Assembly (NCBI GenBank): GCA_963761905.1 | Contig: CAVXIQ010000006.1 | Location: 310,001 to 374,000, forward strand | DNA length: 64,000 nucleotides | Source of the DNA: Gaiellasilicea sp963761905 | Lineage (GTDB): Bacteria; Actinomycetota; Thermoleophilia; Gaiellales; Gaiellaceae | Direction of reading: 5' to 3' | In this document: positions 50,548-60,240 of the stretch, piece by piece | Layout: each line of letters opens with the position of its first letter | Numbering within the stretch: position 1 is the first letter of the stretch | Program-made: the position numbers and the translations under genes | The notes under the pieces: generated by a model | Told to the model about the DNA's origin: nothing | Seen by the model: only the letters and a program-made list of their open reading frames with translations | The model's database searches: none

Positions 50548-50955
50548 GTGCAGGGAGTCACTAGGCTCGGCTCCGGCCGGCTCGCGGCGGTGCTCCTCGC
50601 CGCCGGCGGGATCTCGCTCCTGCTCAAGCTTCTCGTCATCTTCATCACCGACGGCGAGACGACCGCCACCGGAATGGCCGCGGTCTTCCTCCTTTCCGGC
50701 GCCGTGCTGCTCGTCACCGGCTTCGGCGCCCTGGCGTGGTGGCTCGTCCGGACGAGACAGGTCGGAGTGCGGATCGTCGCGGCCGTCGCCGGCGTCCTGT
50801 CGTTCTTCGTCCTCTTCTCGATCCTCGACACGATCGGCAAGAACTTCGCCGCCGACACGAGTTACTGGCAGGACGAGATCGGCATCCTCCTGACCGCGAT
50901 TCTCGCCCTCGGGCTGGCTGCTGTCCCCGCGACGCGAACTCCGTGGGCGACGTAG
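50548..50955 (+). CDS. Four-helix membrane protein, unknown function
   Basis: 135 residues from GTG 50548, three bases after the DUF2007 stop. Four hydrophobic helices (about 10-32, 40-64, 72-92, 107-127) and few charged residues. No family recognised. Likely the last gene of the dehydrogenase transcript. Confidence 0.68.
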   Translation: MQGVTRLGSGRLAAVLLAAGGISLLLKLLVIFITDGETTATGMAAVFLLSGAVLLVTGFGALAWWLVRTRQVGVRIVAAVAGVLSFFVLFSILDTIGKNFAADTSYWQDEIGILLTAILALGLAAVPATRTPWAT

Positions 50956-50974
50956 CTCCCAGTAGCCTGAGGGC

Positions 50975-52056
50975 ATGAACAGCGCGTCGGTAGTGAATCT
51001 CGGCGTCGTGCCGTACCGTGAGGCCTGGGAGCTGCAGCGCTCGGTCGCCGCCGAGCCGTGGCCGAGGGCGAGCGGCCGGACACGATCCTCCTGCTCGAGC
51101 ACCCGCCGACGGTCACGACCGGCCGCCGCACCGAGGAGTCGGAGCTGCACATCCCGCCGGGCGCGGACGTGGAGCTCGTCGAGACCAACCGCGGCGGCAA
51201 GTCGACCTTCCACGGCCCCGGACAGCTCGTCTGCTACCCCATTCTCGACCTGAACCGGCACGGGCGCGACGTCAAGCGCTACTGCCGCGATCTCGAGGAG
51301 GCGCTGATTCGGACGCTCGCGAGGCTCGGGGTCGAGGGCGCGCGGATCGACGGCCTGACCGGGGTCTGGCTGACACCCCCACCGCGGAAGATCGCGTCGA
51401 TCGGGATCCACATCTCGCGGTGGGTGACCACGCACGGCTATGCGTTGAACGTCGATCTCGATCCCGCCCCGTTCACGCAGTGGATCACGGCCTGCGGGCT
51501 CGAGGACGCCGCCTTCACGTCGATTGCGCGCGAGCTCGGCCGGCCCGTCGCGGTGGACGAGGTTCGCCCGCACGCGCTCGAGGCGCTCGCCGAGGTCTTC
51601 GAGCTCGAGCTGGAGGAAGCTGCCCGCCGAGTCGGCGCTCGAGCTCCGGGTGGGAGCCGTGCACTCGTGAGCAGCTACGGCGTGATCCCGGCGATCCGCG
51701 TCCGGGAGATGGCGGAGGCCCTCGCGTTCTACCTGGGCCCGCTCGAGTTCACGCTCGAGCGGGGCGGCGAGAACGAGAGCAACTCGGCGCTCGTGCGCGG
51801 CGACGCACGGCTGATGCTGGAGACCGCGGCCGACCACTACGGCGAGGAGTACAACGCCGCGATCCGGGAGCGGCTCGGCTCTCCCTCCTCGATCGCCCTC
51901 TACATCGAGGCCACCGAGCTCGCAGCTTTCCAGGCCAGGCTCGAAGCCGCCGGGGCTCGGATCGTCGATCCGCTCGCCGATCGTTCCTGGGGTCAGGCGG
52001 AGTTCACCGTCGAGGACAACGAGGGCAACTGGCTGACCTTCTGGAACGCCAGCTAG
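50975..52056 (+). CDS. lipB: Octanoyltransferase LipB joined to a glyoxalase-like domain; frameshifted
   Basis: ATG 50975 (TAGCCT six bases upstream) encodes NLGVVPYREAWELQRSVAAE; near 51050 the frame shifts to RPDTILLLEHPPTVTTGRR, ETNRGGKSTFHGPGQLVCYPI, the catalytic Lys in PRKIASIGIHISRWVTTHG and Cys in ITACGLEDAAF. LipB moves octanoate from ACP to lipoyl domains. From about 51667 a glyoxalase/VOC-like domain follows in frame (IRVREMAEALAFYLGPLEFTLERGG). The junction contains GTGA: in the next frame the LipB end would stop at that TGA, so two separate overlapping genes plus a second indel is an equally good reading. Confidence 0.82.
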
Positions 52057-53279
52057 GGCGAGTTCGCGAGGGCGGGGCGCCTGCCCGCGTCGCGCCAGGC
52101 GGGCACGAACAGCGGGCTGAGCGTGCAGGCGAGGTAGACCAGCCCGAAGACGACGAAGGTCGCCTGCAGGCCGATCCACTGGACGAAGGCGGCGCCGAGG
52201 AGCGCGCCCACCGGCGCTCCGGCCATCACACCCGCCGTGACGGCGCCGAAGACCCGCGCCCGCAGCCGCTCGGGGACGCGCTCGTACTGGAGCGTCCCGA
52301 AGATCGGGTTGATCGGGCCGATCCCGATCCCGGCGATCGCAAAGCCGATGATCACCGGCCCGACGCCGGGCATGGCGGCGAGGAGGAAGAAGCGCGAAGG
52401 CCCCCCGAGCGTGAACCCTGCCACGAGGGTGGCGACGCGAGGCAGCCGATGACCGACCCAGGCGAAGAAGAGCGTCCCGCCGAAGGCGGTCGCCCCCATC
52501 GCGCCGCTCATCAGGCCGAGCGCGACGACGCTCCCGAGAACGCGGTCGGCGTAGACCGGCATCAGGACGCCGCCCATCGCCGCGTCGAGCATGTTCGTGA
52601 TCAGCACCATCACGACGATCGCGCGGACGAGCGGCGTCCGCCAGAGGAACGCGTAGCCCTCCCGGAGCTGCGCGAAGTACCGCTCGGGGACGGCCTCCTC
52701 GTCCTTCGGCTCGGACGCGGGCACGAAGAGCCGCATCAGGAGCGCCGAGACGACGAACGTCGACGCGTCGAGGATCAGGACATTCGCCGGCCCCATCACC
52801 GCGATCAACACGCCCGCGAGTGGGGCGCCCAGCATGTTCGCGGCCCGGGAAACGCCGTCGAAGAGGCTCGTGCCGCGCTCGAGCGTCGTGCCCGCGCGCT
52901 CGACGAGCTCGGGGAGGATCGCCTCCCGCGCGGTCTGGCCGGGTGCGTCGAGGAGCGCTCCGGCGAAGACGAGGGCGAGCAGCGCGGCCAGCGGCAATCC
53001 GGCCGTGTGGTAGAGGATCGGGATCAGGATCACCGAGCTGCCGCTCGCCAGGTCGCTGACGATGCTGGCGCGGCGATAGCCCAACCGGTCGACGATCACG
53101 CCGCCGAGGGCCGAGGAGATCACGAACGGGGCCAGCGAGAAGAAGCCGACGAGCCCGGTCTGGACGACGCTGTCGGTCGTCTGGAGCACGAACCAGGGAA
53201 TCGCGAGCTGGGTGAGACGGTTTCCCGTGATCGAGACCACGTTCGCCGCGAGGAGCGCCGCGAGCGGGACGCGGGTCAC
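52053..53279 (-). CDS. MFS exporter (DHA3/enterobactin-exporter-like)
   Basis: 408 residues from GTG 53279, which overlaps the regulator stop (GTGA). Twelve helices; NVVSITGNRLTQLAIPWFVLQTT at helix 1 and GGVIVDRLGYRR (motif A), typical of the DHA3 group that exports macrolides or siderophores. Substrate unknown. Co-transcribed with the ArsR-like regulator, which probably controls it. Convergent with the lipB-glyoxalase frame; the stops overlap by four bases. Confidence 0.87.
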   Translation of the reverse strand: MTRVPLAALLAANVVSITGNRLTQLAIPWFVLQTTDSVVQTGLVGFFSLAPFVISSALGGVIVDRLGYRRASIVSDLASGSSVILIPILYHTAGLPLAALLALVFAGALLDAPGQTAREAILPELVERAGTTLERGTSLFDGVSRAANMLGAPLAGVLIAVMGPANVLILDASTFVVSALLMRLFVPASEPKDEEAVPERYFAQLREGYAFLWRTPLVRAIVVMVLITNMLDAAMGGVLMPVYADRVLGSVVALGLMSGAMGATAFGGTLFFAWVGHRLPRVATLVAGFTLGGPSRFFLLAAMPGVGPVIIGFAIAGIGIGPINPIFGTLQYERVPERLRARVFGAVTAGVMAGAPVGALLGAAFVQWIGLQATFVVFGLVYLACTLSPLFVPAWRDAGRRPALANSP

Positions 53280-53845
53280 GATCGCTGCTCGCGCGGGAAG
53301 AGGCGCAGGAGCAGGCGGACGTGCCGCGCGTCCTCGGGCGCCTCGTTGCGGCCGCTGCGCAGGTAGGGCTGCAGCACCTCCTCGAGCCGCTCGACGAGCT
53401 CCTCCGCCTCGGCGGCCGTGAGGACGAGGGTCTTGTTCGCCAGGTGGCTCGCCTTCCGCCACTCCTGCGGGAGCCGGGACTCGCCGAGCACGTGCTCGCG
53501 CGTCCAGCGCTCGCCGCTCTCGACGAGCTGCGAGCTGAGGAGCATCGCCGCGGCCTCGGCGGCCGGACCGGTCGCGGAGGCCGTCTCGAACGAGAAGCCG
53601 AGCCCGCGCGAGCGCCAGGGCCGCTCGCGACCCCGGCCCCCCTCGGCCTCCTCGACGAGCCCGAAGCGGGCGAGTGCGCGAAGGTGGTACGAGGCGGCCG
53701 ACGCGCTGACGCCGACCGCCGCTCCGCACGCCGTCGCCGTCGCCGTCCCCTCAGCGCCGAGGTGATCGAGGATCGCAAGTCGCGCGGGATGGGCGAGCGC
53801 GCGGAGGGCACGTGGGTCGTCGAGGAAGAGGTCGCCCTTCGCCAT
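53276..53845 (-). CDS. ArsR-type winged-helix transcriptional regulator
   Basis: 189 residues. LRALAHPARLAILDHLGAEGTATATACGAAVGVSASAASYHLRALARFGLVEEA is a clear ArsR-like winged helix (about 13-70). The C-terminal 110 residues are helical (AEEAEELVERLEEVLQPYL) and probably dimerise or bind ligand. No Cys metal site is seen in the helix. It is upstream of and overlaps the MFS exporter, so likely its local regulator. The upstream region has a TTTCGAAA palindrome. Confidence 0.85.
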   Translation of the reverse strand: MAKGDLFLDDPRALRALAHPARLAILDHLGAEGTATATACGAAVGVSASAASYHLRALARFGLVEEAEGGRGRERPWRSRGLGFSFETASATGPAAEAAAMLLSSQLVESGERWTREHVLGESRLPQEWRKASHLANKTLVLTAAEAEELVERLEEVLQPYLRSGRNEAPEDARHVRLLLRLFPREQRS

Positions 53846-53856
53846 CTCGAAACAAG

Positions 53857-53864
53857 TATTTCGA
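53857..53864. promoter_or_regulatory. Palindrome TTTCGAAA upstream of the ArsR-type gene
   Basis: An 8-bp palindrome with a flanking AT-rich block (AAACAAGTATTTCGAAAG and TTCGTTTCG) in the 71-bp gap between the divergent regulator and lipA. It is a plausible autoregulatory operator. Confidence 0.4.
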
Positions 53865-53916
53865 AAGATTCGTTTCGACGCAAGTACGCGTGCCCCGCCA
53901 TCTAGACTCGGAGGCG

Positions 53917-54838
53917 ATGGAAACCTCGCTTCCAGTCGCCGAGCGGCCGCGCCGGCCGGAGTGGATGAAGGTGCGCGCGCCGAGCGCGAGCGACCGCTAC
54001 TTCGACGTCCGGAAGCTGATCCACGGCGCGCAGCTGAACACGATCTGCGAGGAGGCGCGCTGCCCGAACATCGCCGAGTGCTGGGGGCGCGGCACGGCCA
54101 CGTTCCAGATCCTCGGCGACACGTGCACGCGCGCCTGCCGCTACTGCTACGTCCACTCCGGGCGGCCAGACACGCCCGCCGGATCCGCTCGAGCCGCTCC
54201 GGCTCGCTCAGACCGCGTTCCAGATGGGGCTCAAGCACGTCGTCGTGACCTCCGTCGATCGCGACGACGTTCCCGACCGCGGCGCCGGGCACTACGCGGC
54301 GACGATCAGGGCGCTGAAGGCGAAGCTCCCGGATTGCTCGGTCGAGGTGCTGACGCCCGATTTCCTCGGCGTCGAGGAGGAGGCGCTCGCGACCGTCCTG
54401 GCTGCGCGCCCCGAGGTCTTCAACCACAACATCGAGACCGTGCGGCGGCTGCATCGTGCGATGCGCGGAGGCAAGGCCGACTACGACCGGGCGCTCTGGC
54501 TCCTGCGTCGCGCCAAGGAGCTGGCGGAGTACTCGGTGCTGACGAAGTCCGGGATCATCGTAGGCCTCGGCGAGACGAACGACGAGGTCGTCGAGACGAT
54601 GCGCGACCTCCGCGAGCACGGCGTCGACGTGGTCACGATCGGCCAGTACCTCCAACCGTCCTCGAAGCACGCGCCGATCGACCGCTGGGTGCATCCGGAC
54701 GAGTTCCGCTGGCTGCGAGAGCAGGGCGAGGCGCTCGGCTTCGGCTCGGTCTTCGCCGGCCCGCTCGTCCGCTCGAGCTACCGCGCCGACGAGCAGGTGC
54801 ACGCGGCCGAGACCGGCCGCGGCGCCGTCGCCTACTAG
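53917..54838 (+). CDS. lipA: Lipoyl synthase LipA, frameshifted
   Basis: About 307 residues in two frames. Frame 1 from ATG 53917 gives PEWMKVRAPSASDRYFD, the auxiliary-cluster motif CEEARCPNIAEC and the radical-SAM motif CTRACRYC. Between about 54165 and 54225 the frame shifts, then GLKHVVVTSVDRDDVPDRGAGHYA, FNHNIETVRRLH, TKSGIIVGLGETNDE and QPSSKHAPIDRWVHP continue normally. Length is 3n+1. LipA inserts two sulfurs into octanoyl-lipoyl domains, here needed by E2. Since lipA is normally required for the dehydrogenase, a sequencing indel is the likeliest cause. TAGACT lies eight bases before the ATG. Confidence 0.93.
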
Positions 54839-54860
54839 CGGGGAGGCGCCCGAGAACGAT

Positions 54861-54886
54861 GCCGGGCGGGGTTTCCCCCGCCCGGC
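54861..54886. terminator. Bidirectional hairpin terminator between lipA and the M6-type peptidase
   Basis: A perfect 10-bp stem (GCCGGGCGGG with complement) and six-base loop between the convergent gene ends. Confidence 0.8.
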
Positions 54887-54917
54887 TCGTCGCGCTACGT
54901 ACCCCTCGCGGAGAGGG

Positions 54918-57345
54918 TTACTTGCCGTTGACCTCGAGCTGCATGTACATCCCCTGCGCGCCCGTGCTGTCGTTGACGACGCGGATCGTCGTCCCAGTCT
55001 TCGGCACGTTGACGCCGTACCAGCCGGGCTGGTAGCGGCCGACGTGCGCTCCGGTCGCCGCGTGCTGATCGGCGTTGAACCACCAGGTCTTCGTGTCATC
55101 GAAGACCGGCACCGCAGGCTGCGAGGCGATCGTGATCGGCTGGCTGTTCTTGTTGATCGTGATCGCGTCGGTCGCCTCGAGCCCGAAGGTCGAGTCGAAC
55201 GACAGGATCCGCGGCCGCACCAGATGACCGTCCGGATGGTGATGGAAGGTCGGATGCGCATCTACCGGAAGGATCAGGCCGCTGCCGGGATGGTCGCCGA
55301 CGTTGTTGTTCGACTCCGACTTGTCCCAGTAGTTGATCAGCAGCCCATTCTGGTACGGGAAATGCTCGACCCACTCCGGCTTCGAATCGAGGAAGCCGAA
55401 GTTGTAGGCGGTCCGGAGCGACGCGTCGTAGCCGTCGTACTGCCGGTTCTCCGCGACGTACGCATTGAAGTGGAAGCTTCGTGGCGATGCCGTTCTCGAT
55501 CCGGAGGAACCCGTCGAAGGTCCAACCTCGTGTCGGTCTCGGCGCCGTCGACGGCCTGACCCGTGATCGCGATGTTGTCGATCACGACGCCCTTCCGCCG
55601 GTGTTGCTGTCCGTCTCGTAGCGGAAGCGGATCACGACGTTGCCGCTCGGGAGCGGAGTCGTCGTCGTCATCGTCCTGTAGACGCCGCCGCTCGAGCCGG
55701 CGATGCCGGTGCCGCTCGAGTTGAACGATCCGAGGTCGGCGGAAGCCGGCTCGGAGAGGTTCGTGCCGATCGGCAGCCAGGTCGTGCCACCGTCAGTCGA
55801 CGCCTCGACGAAGAAGTAGTCGAAGTGCGGCTCCGTGTCGTACCAGAGGTCCGCGGTCAATGTGGCGCCCGCGGCGAGAGTGAACGACTTCGTCATCGTG
55901 TTGCTGAAGTTGTCACCCATCCCGCTCCAGTAAGCCCAATTGCCCGACTTCGGAGCGACGATCGTGGTCTGCTTCGCCTTGTCCGGAAGCAGGACGAACA
56001 GAGCCTGCGACTGCTTCGTCGCCTGAGCGTTGTCGCCGAGCTTGTGGACGGACTTGCGACCGGCCTGGGCCACGTCGTAGAAGGGACCCTTCGACCCCTG
56101 CGCTGAGAGCCAGCCGAGCTGGAACTTCTCCCAGGCACCGAGGTCGGTCGGCTGGTCGCCGATGCCATTCGGGCCACCGTCGCCGATGTTCGAGCCGGAC
56201 GACATGAGCGTCCAGAACCCGGTCGAGTTCTCCGCGCCACCCTGGTTGCCGGAGGTGTCGTAGAGGTCCGGCAGGCCGAGGTCATGGGCGAACTCGTGCG
56301 CGAAGACGCCGAGCCCGCCGTTCTCCGGCTGGATCGTGTAGTCGCCGACCCAGAAGCCCGTGGGGTTGTTCGGGATCGTCTGACCGCCCGAAGCTCCACC
56401 CGCCCCGATCGGGGTTCCGGGGAAACCGTTCGGCCCGGCACCGTAGATCGAGGAAAGGTTCGAGTACCAGCGATGGCTCCAGATCGCGTCGTTGCCGTAG
56501 ATCGGATCGCTCGCAGCCGCGTCGCCGCCGGCGTGGACGATCTGGAAGTGGTCGATGAAGCCGTCCGGCTCGGCGAAGACTCCGTCGCCGTCCGAGTCGT
56601 AACGATCCTGCTGGTCGAACGTGCTCAGGTAGGCCTGAACCTCCGCCATCGTCTTCGTCTTCAGCTGCTCCGAAGTCCAGAACGCGAGTGCGTCGCGGAC
56701 GAGGAACCAGGTGTTGTTGCACGCGACGCCGCCACAGGCATCACGGCCGTACCTCGCCTCGTTGAACGGCACCTTGACCCACTCTGCCACGGCACCCTCG
56801 ACCGAGTAGCGGCCCGAGGACTGGACCTCGTAGTACTCGGCCATCCGGTTGAAGTACATGTTCTCGTAGTGGGCGCGGTTGTAGTCGTCCTGCCACAAGG
56901 TCGAGTTGTCGACGTTGCGGTCCGGCGCCGGGATCTCGTTGTGCATCGGGCCGTCGTAGGTCGTGGCGCTCCCGTCACTGAAACATGTCGCCGGGGCCGG
57001 AGGACAAGGGCCGAGTGCATCCGGGAAAGCCGGGTGGCTGAGATCGCCGAACTCGGCGAGAACGACGAAGATCTTGTCCGTCCCCTCGCGCTCGAGCTGG
57101 ACGAACTGGCCGTTGGCCTTGGCCACCTTGCCGTTCGCCTTGCCCTCGAGCTTCGCCTGCAGGGCCTTCTGGAGCGCCGCGTTGTACTGCTTCCCCTGCG
57201 GCGTCTTGAAGTCATGTCCCTTGTTGCTCTTTGCGGCTCGCTCCTCGCTCTTGCCCTTGCCCTGATCCGGCACGGCGGCCGCAGGCAACGCAAAGGCGAG
57301 GAACGCAATCGTGAGTGCGCCTAGCAGGCGCAACGGATGCCTCAT
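54918..57345 (-). CDS. Secreted M6-family metallopeptidase (immune inhibitor A-like), C-terminal frameshifts
   Basis: About 809 residues. Signal peptide (LRLLGALTIAFLAFALPAAA), then the M6 catalytic domain with zinc motif HEFAHDLGLPDLYD (about residue 350) and DRYDSDGDGVFAEPDGFIDH as a likely calcium loop. Beta-sandwich domains follow (DNFSNTMTKSFTLAAGATL, VVIRFRYETDSNTGG). The main frame breaks near 55585; continuation is VIDNIAITGQAVDGAETD, then by about 55220 LSFDSTFGLEATDAITINKN and a final domain ending YMQLEVNGK. At least two indels are needed. InhA-type enzymes degrade extracellular proteins. Confidence 0.88.
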
Positions 57346-57512
57346 TCGAGTTCTCCCTCTCCCCTAGATGACGGATCCCAAGCAAAAGCCCGAAGCGACT
57401 CCGGGCGTGGAGCCGATCGTAGCCGCCCCCTAGCAGATGTCAAGCCGGATCCGCGTCCCCCGAAGGTGGGATGCGCGTGAGAATCCCGAGCTCTTGAATG
57501 AGCGTAGGACGC

Positions 57513-57881
57513 ATGCCGACCTCCATCGCCGCCGCTCTCGCCACGCTCGTACTCGGGCTGACCGGGCACGCAGACGCAAGGGCGCTGCGCCCCGGGGATC
57601 CCGCACGAGGGCGGCCGCTGCTTCAGCTCAGGACCGTCGCCCCGCTCGAGGTCGTCGGACAGGGCTTCGGATCCGGCGAGGTGGTGCGGCTCGTCGTCGT
57701 GACGGTACGGCTGGAGCGGACGCGGACGGCGATCGCGTCGTCGAAGGGACGCTTGACGATGAGGTTCGATCTCAGCGTCAAGCCCTGTGCCCAGGTCACG
57801 GTTCGCGCCGCCGGCTCGCTTGGCAGCCGAGCGGTGCTGCGTCGCTCGACCTCGTGCGAGCGAGGCGGGCCGCCGAAGTAG
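57513..57881 (+). CDS. Small secreted protein of unknown function
   Basis: 122 residues from ATG 57513 (or 127 from ATG 57498). A short signal peptide (TSIAAALATLVLGLTGHADA) and a basic beta-rich mature part (LLQLRTVAPLEVVGQGFGSGE, VVVTVRLERTRTA) that looks like one Ig-like or carboxypeptidase-regulatory-like domain, with two Cys. It lies between two large secreted peptidases and could be an inhibitor or a wall protein. That is a positional guess. Confidence 0.6.
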   Translation: MPTSIAAALATLVLGLTGHADARALRPGDPARGRPLLQLRTVAPLEVVGQGFGSGEVVRLVVVTVRLERTRTAIASSKGRLTMRFDLSVKPCAQVTVRAAGSLGSRAVLRRSTSCERGGPPK

Positions 57882-57930
57882 CCGGCGAAAGCGAGGAAGC
57901 CCCGGGTCGAGACGAGACGGCGTGGCGGAC

Positions 57931-57964
57931 GACGGGAGAGCCGCCCTGCAGCGGCTCTCCCGTC
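57931..57964. terminator. Strong bidirectional hairpin terminator
   Basis: A perfect 14-bp stem (GACGGGAGAGCCGC with complement) and loop CCTGCA, between the convergent ends of the small secreted gene and the 733-residue peptidase gene. Confidence 0.85.
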
Positions 57965-57982
57965 ACCACGCCGGTCAGCGAA

Positions 57983-60184
57983 TCAGCTGCCGCCGGGCTG
58001 CACGACGCCGTTGACGCGGAGCGTGTACGGCGCGTATGCCTCGATCGCCTCGGTCGACTCGTCATAGGTGACGATCGCCCCGACGCGGCCCGCGTGGTTC
58101 CCGAGCAGGCTCCGCAGCGCGCCACCCGAGAGCGAGGCCGATCGGCCGTCTGCCAGCGGCACCTGCGCGAGCAGGATCTGCTTGCCGTTCGTCGAGTCCA
58201 GGCCGACTAGCTGCAGCGTCAGACCCTCAATCGGGGGAGCAGGGGTGCTCCACCCGGCGAGCGTGCCGTCGGAGATGAGCACGCCGCCGACCTTGACATC
58301 GTCGATCCACCAGCCGGCGCCGCTTTCGTCCGGGTTGTTCCCGAGCGTGAACGTGTCGGTCAGCATCCGGAAGCGCAGCAGAACGGTCTGACCGGCGTAC
58401 GCGGTCAGATCGAACGTCTGCGTGCTCCAGCCGGCGGTGCCGTTGAAGCCCGGCAGCTGCGCGACGATCGAGCCCACAGCGCCGCCGTCGTGGTCGCTGG
58501 TCGTCGTGGCGTTGTCGATACTCGTCCAGCGCAGGCCGCCGTCCGTGGAGATCTGGACGACGCCGTAGTCCCAGCCCGTCTCGATGTTGTAGCGCGTGTC
58601 GAAGACGAGCGAGCGGTCGCCGGTCGCCGGTACCGAGATCGATCGGACGATCGAGCGGTCGAGGTTGGCGGCAGCGCCAGAGGCGAGAACGGCGTCGCCG
58701 GCCTCGAGCTCGGACGTCCACCCGAGTGGCTCGGCCGCATGATGCGTGGGAGCCGTGAACTCGATCGAGCGGATGCTCCTTGCGTCGAGATACGTCCCTG
58801 ACGCATCGCGCAGCGCGACGTAATCGGAGCCGTTCGGCGGTGCCCCAGGCGTCGAGTAGGACTGCGGATTCTCCCAGTGGATGGCTGCGTTCAGCGTGGG
58901 CGTTTCATAGTCGCTCTCCCGCCCGGCGCCGCGGATTTTCGCACCCGCGTCGATGGAGCGGTCGAGCGCGACCATGGCAGCCCACTCGTGGATCAGCTCC
59001 CGCGTGGTCTTACCGGTCAGGTAGCGGTCGAGCACCACTTGAAGCCCGGCGAGTCCGTTCACGTCCTCGTTGTGGAAATCGGTCATGAACGCGGAGCCGT
59101 AGCGTCCGTGCAGGAACTCCATGAACGTCCACGCAGCGCCGTAGTCGGCGAGCGTCTCGAGTCCGCCCTGGTCCTCCCAGACCGTGAGCGAGTTCTCGGC
59201 GCCACCGTTCGGCTGCGGGATCAGGTTGGCGGGCGTCTGCAGCGATCGCCAACCGAGGAACGTCTGGATATGGCCGTCCCAGCCCACCTCGTAGATCGAA
59301 CGTGCGGGGAACCCGTAGCCCGTCACCGAGATGGCGTAGTCGGAAAGGCCCTCGTTGACCCACGTGGCTTCACCCGGGCTCGCCCAGTACTCGAGCAGGT
59401 GCTGGTACTCGTGGGCGAAGATCCCCTCGTACTTGAACGCCTGTGCCGTGCGGTTGAGGCAGAGCTCGGCCGACGGCTCGTTCGGCGGGTTTGCGCCGGT
59501 GCGATGGAACCAGTCGTAGGAGTCGATCGACATCACATTGCGATTCACGAACTCGTTGATGTCGGACGAGTGGTAGCCCGCCACATACGACGGGAACGTG
59601 ATGTCCGCGAAGTTCTCGTCGCGGAAGTTGGCAATGAGAGTGACGATTTTGCTGCCAGGCCCGGCGTAGTAGTCCGCGGGCGCTCCGATCAGAGCGGGGA
59701 GTGGTGCGCCCGACCCGTCCCGGCTCGGCGGTGAGCTGAAGTTCGCGGTCAGCTTCGGGTACATCTGGTTCGAGAACTCGTCCGCGAAATACGTCGCCTG
59801 CGGGTCGGTGATCACGTTCCGCTGCCCATCGTTGCGGCAGTCGGTGCCCGGGAAGTTCAGTGTGTTCGACACCCAGATCTCCGTCCGCGAGCCAACGGCG
59901 CGAAGAGTGAACATCTGGACGTTCAACTGGCCGGTAACGAAGTTGATCAGCGGCCAGATCTTCTGAGTTCCGACGGGCGGGCTCTCGAGTTCGTCCGCTG
60001 CGGCCGCGGCCACCGCCGAGAGCGGCGCCGCCTGAGGCAGCTGGCCCTTCCTCGGCTTCTTCACCTTCACGTCGCGACCAACGTCGATCACGTCGCTTTT
60101 GCCGTTCCCACCTGCCGCAGACGCGACGGTCGGCACTGTAAGCGTGAGCGCCGCGAGGGCAAGCGCCACCACCAATCTCTTCAC
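57983..60184 (-). CDS. Secreted gluzincin-type metallopeptidase with C-terminal beta-sandwich
   Basis: 733 residues from GTG 60184 (GGGAGGA ribosome site), with signal peptide LVVALALAALTLTVPTVASA. The zinc site is HEYQHLLEYW with the third ligand Glu 16 residues after the second His in WVNEGLSDYA, a gluzincin arrangement like thermolysin rather than the metzincin His. The upstream part shares features with M6-like enzymes. C-terminal regions (about 470-680) include jelly-roll blocks (WDYGVVQISTDGGLRWTS, QTVLLRFRMLTDTFTLG, GWWIDDVKVGG) as in MAM/immune-inhibitor domains. Extracellular protein degradation is the probable role. Confidence 0.83.
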   Translation of the reverse strand: MKRLVVALALAALTLTVPTVASAAGGNGKSDVIDVGRDVKVKKPRKGQLPQAAPLSAVAAAAADELESPPVGTQKIWPLINFVTGQLNVQMFTLRAVGSRTEIWVSNTLNFPGTDCRNDGQRNVITDPQATYFADEFSNQMYPKLTANFSSPPSRDGSGAPLPALIGAPADYYAGPGSKIVTLIANFRDENFADITFPSYVAGYHSSDINEFVNRNVMSIDSYDWFHRTGANPPNEPSAELCLNRTAQAFKYEGIFAHEYQHLLEYWASPGEATWVNEGLSDYAISVTGYGFPARSIYEVGWDGHIQTFLGWRSLQTPANLIPQPNGGAENSLTVWEDQGGLETLADYGAAWTFMEFLHGRYGSAFMTDFHNEDVNGLAGLQVVLDRYLTGKTTRELIHEWAAMVALDRSIDAGAKIRGAGRESDYETPTLNAAIHWENPQSYSTPGAPPNGSDYVALRDASGTYLDARSIRSIEFTAPTHHAAEPLGWTSELEAGDAVLASGAAANLDRSIVRSISVPATGDRSLVFDTRYNIETGWDYGVVQISTDGGLRWTSIDNATTTSDHDGGAVGSIVAQLPGFNGTAGWSTQTFDLTAYAGQTVLLRFRMLTDTFTLGNNPDESGAGWWIDDVKVGGVLISDGTLAGWSTPAPPIEGLTLQLVGLDSTNGKQILLAQVPLADGRSASLSGGALRSLLGNHAGRVGAIVTYDESTEAIEAYAPYTLRVNGVVQPGGS

Positions 60185-60240
60185 TACGGGTCCTCCCCCT
60201 GAGTCAGGATGCCGTGCGGTTGCACGAGCTTTCGGGAGCA

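Noticed and set aside
47871..50858. Very long minus-strand open frame (995 codons) over the E1-E2 operon
   Set aside because: It is the antisense shadow of strongly conserved E1 beta and E2 genes; its product is low-complexity Arg/Asp/Gly sequence without any domain.
50239..53901. 1220-codon minus-strand frame over the lipB, MFS and ArsR genes
   Set aside because: An out-of-frame read-through caused by high GC; the conserved motifs lie in other frames.
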